This document shows positions 1-6,435 of a stretch of DNA of 21,358 nucleotides, one piece after another. Each line of letters opens with the position of its first letter. Position 1 is the first letter of the stretch. Source of the stretch: DATHGT01 sp035317605. GTDB taxonomy: Bacteria > Methylomirabilota > Methylomirabilia > Rokubacteriales > CSP1-6. The notes under the pieces are model-generated. The model searched no databases, was not told where the DNA came from, and saw only the letters and a program-made list of their open reading frames with translations. Where the stretch lies: contig DATHGT010000142.1 of NCBI GenBank assembly GCA_035317605.1, positions 1 to 21,358 of the forward strand, read 5' to 3'. Both the position numbers and the translations under genes were made by a program.

Positions 1-2
1 TG

Positions 3-170
3 TTCGGCGCGCTCTACCAGGGCGGCGCCGAGCTGTCGTTCGAGATGCCGAAGCTCACGCGCGACATGGTCGTGGTGATCCAGGGACTGATCATCCTGGT
101 GTGCGGCGCGTTCGAGCACGCGTTGCGGCGGCCGGTCGAGCGACTGCTCCTCGCGCGGGCGCGAGGATGA
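3..170 (+). CDS. Nucleoside-type ABC transporter permease, C-terminal fragment (5' end outside the window)
   Basis: The frame is open from the window edge and ends at a TGA at 168-170, giving about 55 residues. The visible part starts FGALYQGGAELS, continues with KLTRDMVVVIQGLIIL and ends in a basic tail. This matches the C-terminal end of BPD_transp_2 family permeases of the BmpA/YufP nucleoside or branched-chain type, in which the last membrane helix follows such a segment. It would form half of the inner-membrane channel, with the next gene as its partner. Its stop overlaps the next start in an ATGA, so the two subunits are translationally coupled. The family call rests on the short C-terminal motif plus the complete partner permease downstream. 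The substrate (nucleosides) is inferred from the deaminase and phosphorylase genes that follow. Confidence 0.75.
   Translation, partial: FGALYQGGAELSFEMPKLTRDMVVVIQGLIILVCGAFEHALRRPVERLLLARARG
148..167 (+). promoter_or_regulatory. GC-rich hairpin over the permease gene junction
   Basis: An 8-bp stem (148-155 paired with 160-167, loop CGGG) covers the Shine-Dalgarno-like GCGAGG and the A of the ATG of the second permease gene. If it forms in the mRNA, translation of the second subunit would depend on ribosomes finishing the first and melting the stem. Such stems can arise by chance in DNA this GC-rich, so a role is only a possibility. Confidence 0.3.
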
Positions 171-1144
171 GCGGTGACGCGTTTCTGGTCGTCGCCCTGC
201 TGGCGGACGCGACCGTGCGGGGAGCGGCGCCGCTGGTGCTGGCCGCGCTGGGTGGGCTCTACTCCGAGCGGGCCGGCGTGGTCGACATCGGTCTCGAGGG
301 CAAGATGCTGGCCTCCGCGTTCGCGGCGGCGGCGGTGGCGGCAATCACCGGGTCGGCGTGGATCGGTCTGGGCGCCGGCATCGCCGCCTCCCTGCTCGTC
401 AGCGCCGTGCACGGCGTCGCCTGCGTGACATACCATGGCAACCAGGTCGTGTCGGGCATGGCGCTCAACATCACGCTCTCGGGGCTCACCGCGGTGCTGG
501 GCAATGCCTGGTTCCACGAGGGCGGCCAGACTCCGCTGCTCGGGCCGGGCGCTCGCTTCGCGCCCATCGACTTGCCGGGCGCCGTCGCGCTGAAGCCGCT
601 TCCCGTCGTCGGCACGATCTACGACGAAGTGGTGAGCGGCCACAACGTCCTCGTCTACGTCGCGGCCGTCACCTTGCCGCTCACGGCGTGGATGATCGCC
701 CGCACGCGCTTCGGCCTGAGGCTGCGCGCGGTGGGCGAGAGCCCGGAGGCGGTCGACACCTCGGGCGTGTCCGTGTCCGCCACGCGCTACCGCGCGGTGC
801 TGATGAGCGGACTCTTCTGCGGACTCTCCGGCGCGTACCTCTCGATCGCTCACCACGCCTCGTTCGTGCGCGACATGTCGGCGGGCAAGGGCTATCTCGC
901 GCTGGCCGCCTTGATCTTCGGGCGCTGGCGTCCGCTGCCGGCGGTGGCGGCGTGCGTGCTCTTCGCGCTCGCCGACGCCGTCCAGATTCGTCTCCAGGGC
1001 ACGCCGCTGCCCGTCGTCGGCGTGGTGCCGGTCCAGCTCATCCAGGCGATCCCGTACGTGCTCACCGTGGCCCTTCTCGCCGGCTTCGTGGGGCGCGCGG
1101 TGGCGCCGCGGGCGATCGGGCTCCCCTACGTGAAGGACCGATGA
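167..1144 (+). CDS. Nucleoside-type ABC transporter permease (BPD_transp_2 family, YufQ-like)
   Basis: This 325-residue, strongly hydrophobic protein has about eight predicted membrane segments. Near residues 33-46 it has SERAGVVDIGLEGKM, the hallmark segment of the second permease of BmpA-type nucleoside transporters. A cytoplasmic loop with FGLRLRAVGESPEAVDTSGV is the region known in this family to contact the ATPase. Family length is 300-330 residues, so the gene looks complete. The ATG at 167 was chosen because it overlaps the preceding stop (ATGA) and begins the conserved hydrophobic N-terminus; the in-frame ATG at 101 lies inside the preceding gene. It should pair with the upstream permease to import nucleosides, followed directly by cytidine deaminase. 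The ATPase and binding protein are not in the window and probably lie upstream. Confidence 0.88.
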   Translation: MSGDAFLVVALLADATVRGAAPLVLAALGGLYSERAGVVDIGLEGKMLASAFAAAAVAAITGSAWIGLGAGIAASLLVSAVHGVACVTYHGNQVVSGMALNITLSGLTAVLGNAWFHEGGQTPLLGPGARFAPIDLPGAVALKPLPVVGTIYDEVVSGHNVLVYVAAVTLPLTAWMIARTRFGLRLRAVGESPEAVDTSGVSVSATRYRAVLMSGLFCGLSGAYLSIAHHASFVRDMSAGKGYLALAALIFGRWRPLPAVAACVLFALADAVQIRLQGTPLPVVGVVPVQLIQAIPYVLTVALLAGFVGRAVAPRAIGLPYVKDR

Positions 1145-1551
1145 GCGACGCGCTCGACCGCATGCTCGGGCTCGCGCGCGAGGCGCTCGAACACGCGCAC
1201 GCGCCCTACTCGCGCTTCCGGGTCGGTGCCTGCGTGCGCGCGGCGACCGGCCGGCTCTACGCCGGCTGCAACGTCGAGAACACGTCGTATCCGGTCGCCC
1301 AGTGCGCGGAGGCCAGCGCGATCGGCGCCATGGTGACCGGCGGCGACCGGACGATCGCCGAGGTCGTGCTGGTGACCGAGCGGGCCGAGCCATGCTCGCC
1401 ATGCGGCCGCTGCCGGCAGCAGCTCGCGGAGTTCGGCGCCGCCGAGACTCCGATCCACCTGTGCGGACCGGAGGGTCTGCGGCAGACGGTCACGCTCGGT
1501 CACCTGCTGCCGGTGGCGTTCGCGCTACCGTCGACCGAAGGAGAGCGCTGA
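1141..1551 (+). CDS. cdd: Cytidine deaminase
   Basis: This 136-residue enzyme should hydrolyse cytidine and deoxycytidine to uridine and deoxyuridine plus ammonia in the cytoplasm. It has the length of the small tetrameric, zinc-dependent class. Visible signatures are PYSRFRVGA (residues 22-30), the substrate-binding NVENTSYP (44-51), the catalytic CAE (C55, A56, E57, with E57 as proton shuttle) and PCGRC, supplying zinc ligands C88 and C91 together with C55. All key residues are present. The ATG at 1141 overlaps the permease stop (ATGA), so it is translated with the transporter. The next gene begins on the base after its TGA. Context supports a nucleoside scavenging role. Confidence 0.95.
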   Translation: MSDALDRMLGLAREALEHAHAPYSRFRVGACVRAATGRLYAGCNVENTSYPVAQCAEASAIGAMVTGGDRTIAEVVLVTERAEPCSPCGRCRQQLAEFGAAETPIHLCGPEGLRQTVTLGHLLPVAFALPSTEGER

Positions 1552-2616
1552 ATGAACGCCGACATTTTCCTGGCCCCGTTCGCCGACTCGTGGAAGATCG
1601 TCAAGCGCGCGGAAGCGCTGGGGTACGCGCGGGCGTGGTTCTACGACACCCAGCTCTTGAACTCCGAAGTATTCGTGTCGATGGCCGCGGCCGCGGTGCA
1701 GACCTCGCGCATCCGTCTGGGCACCGGCGTGCTGATCCCCGGCAACCGCACCGCGCCCGTCGCCGCCTGTGGACTCGCGAGCCTGAACGCACTGGCCCCC
1801 GGGCGCATCGATTTCGGAGTCTCCACCGGCTTCACCGCGAGGCGCACCATGGGTGTGCGCCCGGTGAAGCTGGCGGACATGGAGGAGTACATCCGGGTCG
1901 TGCGCGGGCTCCTGGCCGGCGAGACCCTCGAGTGGACGTTCGAGGACGCGCGCCGGAAGATCCGCTTCCTCAATCCCGAGATCGGCGCCATCAACATCGC
2001 GGATCCGATTCCCCTGCACGTCTCGGCGCTGGGCCCGCGTGGGCGCCGGCTCACCGCCAGGCTCGGCGCGGGCTGGATCCACGCGACCGCGAACGTCGCC
2101 CACGCGACCGCCGCGCTCGCCGACATGCAGGCCGCGTGGCGCGACGCCGGTCATCGTCCGGCCGATCTCCACGCCACCGCGACCACGGCCGGCTGCGTGC
2201 TCGCCGATGGCGAAGCGGCGGATAGTCCGCGGGCCAAGGCCCAGGCCGGGCCGACGGCGACGATCGCGCTGCACAGCCTGGTCGAGCGCGATCAGTTCGG
2301 CGATCTCGGCCGGCCGATCCCTCCCCAGCTCGCCCCGCTGCTCGAGCGCTATCGCAAGATCTATCTCGACTACGAGCCCGCGGACGCGCGCTACCTGAGC
2401 AACCACCGCGGCCACCTGATGTTCTTGCGCCCGGAAGAGCAAGAGATCTGCACGGCCGAGCTGATCCGCGCCACCACGTTCACGGCCACGCGGGCGGAGC
2501 TGCGCGAGCGGATGCGCGAGCTGGGGCGCGCCGGCTTCGACCACGTCGGCGTGACCATCCGCCACGGTCACCCGGAGATGCTGGAGGAGTGGGCGGACGT
2601 GCTCGAGGGCGTGTGA
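1552..2616 (+). CDS. LLM class flavin- or F420-dependent oxidoreductase within the nucleoside operon
   Basis: The product has 354 residues and a luciferase-like (beta/alpha)8 TIM-barrel fold. Visible features are an N-terminal barrel strand, WFYDTQLLNSEVFVSMAAA (about residues 29-47), TSRIRLGTGVLIPGNR (51-66, typical of Mer-like F420 or FMN enzymes), GRIDFGVSTGFTARRTMG (84-101) and a helical insert around KLADMEEYIRVVRGLLAG. These enzymes carry out monooxygenation or hydride transfer; the substrate cannot be read from sequence. Its ATG directly follows the cytidine deaminase TGA, with AAGGAG at 1538-1543, and its own stop overlaps the phosphorylase GTG start (GTGA). Being fixed between two pyrimidine nucleoside enzymes suggests a pyrimidine substrate. 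RutA, the uracil ring-opening monooxygenase, is also an LLM protein, but I see no close similarity to it. The fold is confident; the function is inferred. Confidence 0.85.
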   Translation: MNADIFLAPFADSWKIVKRAEALGYARAWFYDTQLLNSEVFVSMAAAAVQTSRIRLGTGVLIPGNRTAPVAACGLASLNALAPGRIDFGVSTGFTARRTMGVRPVKLADMEEYIRVVRGLLAGETLEWTFEDARRKIRFLNPEIGAINIADPIPLHVSALGPRGRRLTARLGAGWIHATANVAHATAALADMQAAWRDAGHRPADLHATATTAGCVLADGEAADSPRAKAQAGPTATIALHSLVERDQFGDLGRPIPPQLAPLLERYRKIYLDYEPADARYLSNHRGHLMFLRPEEQEICTAELIRATTFTATRAELRERMRELGRAGFDHVGVTIRHGHPEMLEEWADVLEGV

Positions 2617-3938
2617 GGACTCCCGCGGCTGAGCTGATCCGTCGCAAGCGCGACGGCCACGTCCTCGACGACGCCGACGTCGCCGATCTCGTGCGCGGCC
2701 TCGTCGACGGCTCGATGAGCGACGGCCAGGTCGCGGCGTTCGCGATGGCCGTGTACTTCCGCGGGATGACCCGCGACGAGTGCACGGCGCTCACCCGCGC
2801 GATGGCATGTTCGGGCGCCCGCCTCGAGTGGTCCCCGGCCGACCTCGGCGGCCCCGTCGTGGACAAGCACTCCACCGGTGGCGTCGGCGACAAGGTGAGC
2901 CTCGTGCTCGCGCCCATCGTCGCGGCCTGCGGCGGCTTCGTGCCGATGATCTCGGGGCGCGGGCTCGGCCACACCGGCGGCACCCTCGACAAGCTCGCCA
3001 GCATTCCCGGCTACGACGTGGCGCCCGACGCCGCGCGCTTTCGCGCCGCGGTGAGAACGGTCGGCTGCGCGATCATCGGGCAGACCGCGGAGCTGGCGCC
3101 CGCCGACCGCCGTCTCTACGCGATCCGCGACGTCACCGCGACCGTCGACTCGATCCCGCTCATCACCGCGTCGATCCTGAGCAAGAAGCTGGCGGCCGGG
3201 ATCGGCGCGCTGGTGATGGACGTCAAGGTCGGCGGCGGCTCGCTGGCGCCCTCCCCCGAAACCGCGAGCGCGCTCGCCGAGAGTCTCCGCGCCATCGCCG
3301 AGGACACCAAGCTTCCAACGGTCGCGCTGTTGACCGACATGTCCCAGGCCCTCGGCCGCCACGTCGGCAACGCGGTCGAGGTCCTCGAGGCGATCGAGTT
3401 CCTGACCGGACGCCGGCGCGACGCGCGGCTGCACGAGGTCACGGCGGCGCTGGCCGGCGAGATGCTGCGGCTCGGTGGACTGGCGCGCGATCCGCGCGAG
3501 GCGGCGACCGCGGTGGAGCGCGCGCTCACCTCGGGCGCGGCGGCCGAACGCTTCGCCCGCATGGTCGCCACGCTCGGCGGTCCCTCCGATCTCCTCGATC
3601 GTGCCGACCGGTGTCTCCCTCGCGCGCCCGTGCAGCTCGGGGTGACTCCCGAGCGTGGTGGATTCGTGTCGTGCGTGGACGCCCGCGCGCTCGGGACATT
3701 GGTGATTGCGCTGGGTGGGGGCCGACGGCACGCGGGCGACGCCATCGATCCGGCCGTCGGTCTCACCGAAGTCGCGGGCGTGGGAGATGAGGTCGGCGAG
3801 GAGCGACCGCTGGCCATCGTCCACGCGAGATCGGAGACCGATGCCGCGATGGCCGCGGCGACGCTGCGCGCGGCGATCGTGGTCGGTGACGGGCCGCGCG
3901 CGGCGGCGCCGTCACCGGTGCTGAGGACGCTACGCTAG
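2613..3938 (+). CDS. deoA: Thymidine / pyrimidine-nucleoside phosphorylase
   Basis: This 441-residue enzyme should cleave thymidine, deoxyuridine or uridine with phosphate to give the base and (deoxy)ribose-1-phosphate. The family signatures are intact: DKHSTGGVGDK (residues 84-94), phosphate-binding SGRGLGHTGGTLDKL (114-128), RLYAIRDVTATVDSIPLITASILSKKLA, and the glycine-rich MDVKVGGGS. Length matches bacterial DeoA or Pdp (430-440). The GTG at 2613 is preferred because it overlaps the LLM stop as GTGA and gives an N-terminus of family length; an in-frame ATG at 2589 lies inside the LLM gene. I cannot decide between strict thymidine phosphorylase and the broader pyrimidine-nucleoside phosphorylase. 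It completes uptake, deamination and phosphorolysis. Its 3' end overlaps the convergent LLM gene by 9 bases. Confidence 0.93.
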   Translation: MRTPAAELIRRKRDGHVLDDADVADLVRGLVDGSMSDGQVAAFAMAVYFRGMTRDECTALTRAMACSGARLEWSPADLGGPVVDKHSTGGVGDKVSLVLAPIVAACGGFVPMISGRGLGHTGGTLDKLASIPGYDVAPDAARFRAAVRTVGCAIIGQTAELAPADRRLYAIRDVTATVDSIPLITASILSKKLAAGIGALVMDVKVGGGSLAPSPETASALAESLRAIAEDTKLPTVALLTDMSQALGRHVGNAVEVLEAIEFLTGRRRDARLHEVTAALAGEMLRLGGLARDPREAATAVERALTSGAAAERFARMVATLGGPSDLLDRADRCLPRAPVQLGVTPERGGFVSCVDARALGTLVIALGGGRRHAGDAIDPAVGLTEVAGVGDEVGEERPLAIVHARSETDAAMAAATLRAAIVVGDGPRAAAPSPVLRTLR

Positions 3939-4934
3939 GACCGGAGTGTCCGAGAAGGCGGGCATCAGCTCGCGGGCGAAGCGTCGCAGGGTCGGACGTC
4001 CGCCCGCGCTGTTGAGCAGCACGTACTCCGCACCCGCTTCTCGCAGGGATTGCATCATGCTCGCGACCGCGTCGGGACCCCCGTAGAGCGCGGAGGCGCA
4101 GATCTCGTCGTCGGACAGCATGACCCGGCGCCCGCCGCCCTCGGGATTCAGGGCGAGCCGATCGATCCGTCGGCGCCCCGCCACCCGGTTCTCGCGGGCC
4201 TTCGCCAGCTCGGCCGGCGTGTCGACGAGGTTGATCGAGCGCGTGACGCCCACGTGCATCGGATCGAACGCCCGCCCGCGCGCCTCGACCTCGGTCTTGT
4301 AGATGGCGATGCGCTCGCGGATCTGATCGATCGACGCGTACTGGTCGAGCAGCAGCTTGAAGCCGAGCGCGGCGACCTTGCGGATGGAGGCTTCGCTGCC
4401 CGCGCCCATCCACAGCGCCGGGTGCGGCTTCTGGAAGGTCGGCGGCTCGACCACCACGTTGTCGAACCGCCAGTACTTGCCGCGATGGGACCACGGCTGA
4501 TCCGACGTCCACGCCTTGAGCATGACCTCGAGCGATTCGTCGAAGCGCCCGTCGGCCTCCTCCATCGGGGTGGCGAAGCCGGCGAACTCGTTGTGGCGAT
4601 AGCCCTTGCCGATCCCGAAGTCGAGCCGGCCGCCCGAGAGCAGGTCGAGCGTCGCCGCCTGCTCGGCCAGCAGCACGGGGTTGTGCCAGGCCAGCACGAT
4701 CACCGCGGTGCCGAGCCTGAGCGTGGTCGTGCGCGCACCCACCCACGTCAAGAGATTCATGGTTGCGGAGATCTGGCCGAACCCGGTGAAGTGATGCTCG
4801 ACGATGAACGTGCTGTGATAGCCAAGCCCTTCGGCCTCGACGTTGTTCTCCACGAACTCCCGGAACCCCGCCCCGCTATCGACGTCGGGCACCCCTCTCC
4901 TGGCCTGCGCGCTCCCGAATAGCCCAAACCTCAT
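3930..4934 (-). CDS. LLM class flavin-dependent oxidoreductase (luciferase-like)
   Basis: The product has 334 residues in the bacterial luciferase-like fold. The N-terminal strand is MRFGLFG. FIVEHHF (E46-H47-H48) is the active-site motif of flavin-dependent LLM monooxygenases. LRLGTAVIVLAWHNPVLLAEQ (72-92), LLSGGRLDFGIGKGYRHNEF (99-117) and ALWMGAGSEASIRKVAALG are standard flavin- and phosphate-binding elements. The ATG at 4934 was chosen over one 21 codons upstream because it begins the conserved strand and follows a GAAAGGACC-like ribosome site. It is a monooxygenase or oxidoreductase of unknown substrate, using reduced flavin from a separate reductase not seen here. It converges on and overlaps the phosphorylase gene by 9 bases. 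Upstream of it lies the palindrome at 5046-5195. Confidence 0.87.
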   Translation of the reverse strand: MRFGLFGSAQARRGVPDVDSGAGFREFVENNVEAEGLGYHSTFIVEHHFTGFGQISATMNLLTWVGARTTTLRLGTAVIVLAWHNPVLLAEQAATLDLLSGGRLDFGIGKGYRHNEFAGFATPMEEADGRFDESLEVMLKAWTSDQPWSHRGKYWRFDNVVVEPPTFQKPHPALWMGAGSEASIRKVAALGFKLLLDQYASIDQIRERIAIYKTEVEARGRAFDPMHVGVTRSINLVDTPAELAKARENRVAGRRRIDRLALNPEGGGRRVMLSDDEICASALYGGPDAVASMMQSLREAGAEYVLLNSAGGRPTLRRFARELMPAFSDTPVLA

Positions 4935-5011
4935 CGTCGTGGTCCTTTCACTTCGTGATGGGCGACCAGCGAAATATCGAACCGCAGTGTAACGCATGCG
5001 CGCGGTCCGAG

Positions 5012-5028
5012 CGCGGGCTTTGCCCGCG
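5012..5028. other. Short GC hairpin upstream of the LLM gene
   Basis: A 7-bp perfect stem (5012-5018 with 5022-5028) and a TTT loop lie between the LLM gene and the large palindrome. There is no T-run after it on either strand, so it is not a clear intrinsic terminator. The motif TCCGAGCG occurs on both sides of it (from 5006 and 5036), suggesting a small duplicated segment. Confidence 0.4.
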
Positions 5029-5045
5029 GCCCCCCTCCGAGCGGG

Positions 5046-5195
5046 CTAATGATTCTCGCGGAATTGGTTGACGGGCTCGCGTCGGGGGTCGAGCGCCGAT
5101 TTCGCAGAAAAGAGGAGCGCAGCTCCTATTTTCGAGGACCTAGGCCAGCCGACCCCCGACGCGAGCCCGTCAACCAATTCCGCGAGCACCATTAG
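5046..5195. repeat. Long inverted repeat, 45-base arms around a 60-base centre
   Basis: The left arm 5046-5090 is the reverse complement of the right arm 5151-5195 with only two mismatches (5054/5187 and 5052/5189). Positions 5055-5091 and 5150-5186 form a perfect 37-base match. Outside 5046/5195 pairing stops at once. Both ends carry CTAAT/ATTAG. The stop codon of the carboxymuconolactone-decarboxylase-like gene (5192-5194) lies inside the right arm. The centre holds a second hairpin (see 5107-5133). The DNA could extrude a cruciform, and an RNA read from either strand would fold into one long stem. No open reading frame or transposase is inside. It could be a non-autonomous mobile palindrome, a bidirectional terminator or a template-switch product. 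Confidence 0.9.
5107..5133 (-). terminator. Rho-independent terminator-like hairpin in the centre of the palindrome
   Basis: Bases 5107-5118 and 5122-5133 form a 12-position stem with one mismatch (5112/5128) and a 3-base loop. Its GC core is AGGAGC/GCTCCT. On the minus strand the GC core is followed by TCTTTTCT, the classical layout of an intrinsic terminator. That is the direction of the carboxymuconolactone-decarboxylase-like gene ending at 5192. On the plus strand the core is followed by ATTTTC, so it may work in both directions. Confidence 0.55.
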
Positions 5196-5572
5196 TCGAT
5201 CGGGACTTGATAGCCGTCGGCGAGGCGGTTGGTTTCGTTGGCCATGCCGACCACGGCCATCAGCTCGCCCAGCATCTCTTCGGTCATGCCGTGCTTGCGG
5301 GCCGAGGCGGTGTGGGAGGTCGTGCAGTAGTCGCAGCCGTTGGTGGCGCTGACCGCGAGGTAGATCATCTCCTTGGTGAGCGGATCGAGCGCGCCCGGCG
5401 CCATCACCTGCTTGATGCTCTCCCACGTCCGCGCGAGCGTGGGCGGATGGTTGGCCAGCGCTTTCCAGAAGTTGTTGACCCGATCGATTTTCCGCGTGGC
5501 CATGATGTCGTCGTAGACCGCGCGCACCGCGCCGCTCGCCTCTGCGTATTCGATCAATTTGACCGTCGTCAT
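5192..5572 (-). CDS. Carboxymuconolactone decarboxylase / AhpD-like CxxC protein
   Basis: This 126-residue protein has the all-helical AhpD/CMD fold signature. The core LTKEMIYLAVSATNGCDYCT leads into C80-x-x-C83-x-x-x-H87, the redox-active motif of AhpD-type peroxidase-related proteins, which true gamma-carboxymuconolactone decarboxylases lack. It is therefore more likely a thiol-based peroxidase or disulfide reductase than a decarboxylase. The ATG at 5572 was chosen for its GGGAGG ribosome site 5 bases upstream and because the N-terminus MTTVKLIEYAEA fits the family; an in-frame ATG 18 codons earlier overlaps the divergent promoter region. It is divergent from the hydrolase/LLM pair with 52 bases between the starts, suggesting shared control. 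Its stop lies inside the palindrome arm. Confidence 0.85.
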   Translation of the reverse strand: MTTVKLIEYAEASGAVRAVYDDIMATRKIDRVNNFWKALANHPPTLARTWESIKQVMAPGALDPLTKEMIYLAVSATNGCDYCTTSHTASARKHGMTEEMLGELMAVVGMANETNRLADGYQVPID

Positions 5573-5586
5573 GACGCCTCCCGACC

Positions 5587-5614
5587 TCGACCCGCGTGGC
5601 CCGTAGGGTACACT
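5587..5614 (+). promoter_or_regulatory. Possible sigma70-type promoter for the hydrolase/LLM operon
   Basis: TCGACC (5587-5592) and TACACT (5609-5614) are separated by 16 bases and lie 10 bases before the ATG at 5625. No clear ribosome binding site lies between the -10-like box and the start, which would fit a leaderless or nearly leaderless transcript. The evidence is motif-only and weak. Confidence 0.35.
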
Positions 5615-5624
5615 GTCCGCTGTC

Positions 5625-6416
5625 ATGAGCCCTCATCCACCGACCTGGACCTCGCAGACAATCACGATCGCCGGCGCGGGACTGCACGTCGCGCGCGCGG
5701 GGACGGGCGCGCCCCTGCTCGTGTTGCATCACGACATCGGCTCGCCCGAGCGACTGCCCTTCTACGACGCGCTCGCCCGCGACTTCACCGTGCTCGTGCC
5801 GTCGCATCCCGGCTACGACACGTCCGAGCGGCCGGGGTGGCTGCGCAACGTCCGCGACGTCGCCGCCATCCACCAGTGGCTGCTGGCCGCGAGCGATCTC
5901 GCCGACGTCTCGCTGGTGGGACTCGGCTTCGGCGGCTGGATCGCGGCGGAGATGGCGAGCCTGGCCCCGCGCGCGTTTCGCCGGCTCGTCCTGGTCGGCG
6001 CCATGGGGATCAAGCCCGAGCGCGGACAGATCGCCGACCAGGCGCTCGTGTCGTACATCGACTACGTGAAGCTTGGGTTCGCCGACCTCGGGGCGTACGC
6101 GCGGGCGTTCGGCGCCGAGCCATCCACCGAGACGCTCGAGCAGTGGGACCTGAACCGCGAGATGACGTTCCGGATCGCCTGGAAGCCGTACATGTACAAC
6201 CCGACCCTGCCCCACCTGCTGGGCGGCGTCGCCACCCCGTCGCTGATCGTGTGGGGACGCGACGACCGCGTGGTGCCCCTCGAGTGCGGCGAGCGCTTCG
6301 CCAAGGCGCTGCCCAACGCGCGCCTGCACGTGATCGAGGGCGCCGGACACTTCGTGGAGATGGAGCGGCCCGACGAGCTGGCGCGGCTCGTCGCGGACTT
6401 CGTGAAGACGGCCTGA
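5625..6416 (+). CDS. Alpha/beta hydrolase-fold protein with glycine in place of the catalytic serine
   Basis: This 263-residue protein has the length and motifs of the MhpC/RutD-like alpha/beta hydrolase family. The oxyanion-loop segment is LLVLHHDIGSPERLPFYDAL (31-50). LVPSHPGYDTSERP follows, and the acid and histidine positions are WGRDDRVVP (D213/D214) and EGAGHFVEME (H242). The nucleophile elbow, normally G-x-S-x-G, reads G99-L-G101-F-G103: the serine position is glycine (codon GGC at 5925-5927). The other two triad positions remain. It may be a non-hydrolytic binding or lyase-type member, or an enzyme using substrate-assisted chemistry. It begins an operon with an LLM gene 19 bases downstream and is divergent from the AhpD-like gene. 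The fold is confident; the activity is not. Confidence 0.87.
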   Translation: MSPHPPTWTSQTITIAGAGLHVARAGTGAPLLVLHHDIGSPERLPFYDALARDFTVLVPSHPGYDTSERPGWLRNVRDVAAIHQWLLAASDLADVSLVGLGFGGWIAAEMASLAPRAFRRLVLVGAMGIKPERGQIADQALVSYIDYVKLGFADLGAYARAFGAEPSTETLEQWDLNREMTFRIAWKPYMYNPTLPHLLGGVATPSLIVWGRDDRVVPLECGERFAKALPNARLHVIEGAGHFVEMERPDELARLVADFVKTA

Positions 6417-6435
6417 GCCGGCGAGGAGACCCATC

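Noticed and set aside
14..1402. A 462-codon minus-strand open frame over the permease and deaminase genes
   Set aside because: Arg/His-rich shadow; the plus strand carries three coupled genes with intact family motifs.
1552..2616. Direct assignment of the operon LLM gene as rutA
   Set aside because: The protein resembles Mer-like LLM enzymes rather than RutA, and no rutB, rutC or rutF gene is nearby; kept only as a hypothesis.
2568..3824. A 418-codon open frame on the minus strand opposite the phosphorylase gene
   Set aside because: The translation is compositionally biased with no motif, while the plus strand encodes a complete thymidine phosphorylase with all signatures.
5046..5195. The palindrome as terminal repeats of an insertion sequence
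   Set aside because: Only about 60 bases separate the arms and no transposase or open frame is present; at most a non-autonomous element.
5192..5572. True gamma-carboxymuconolactone decarboxylase of the protocatechuate pathway
   Set aside because: The CxxCxxxH motif is that of AhpD-like thiol proteins, and no other protocatechuate-pathway genes are beside it.
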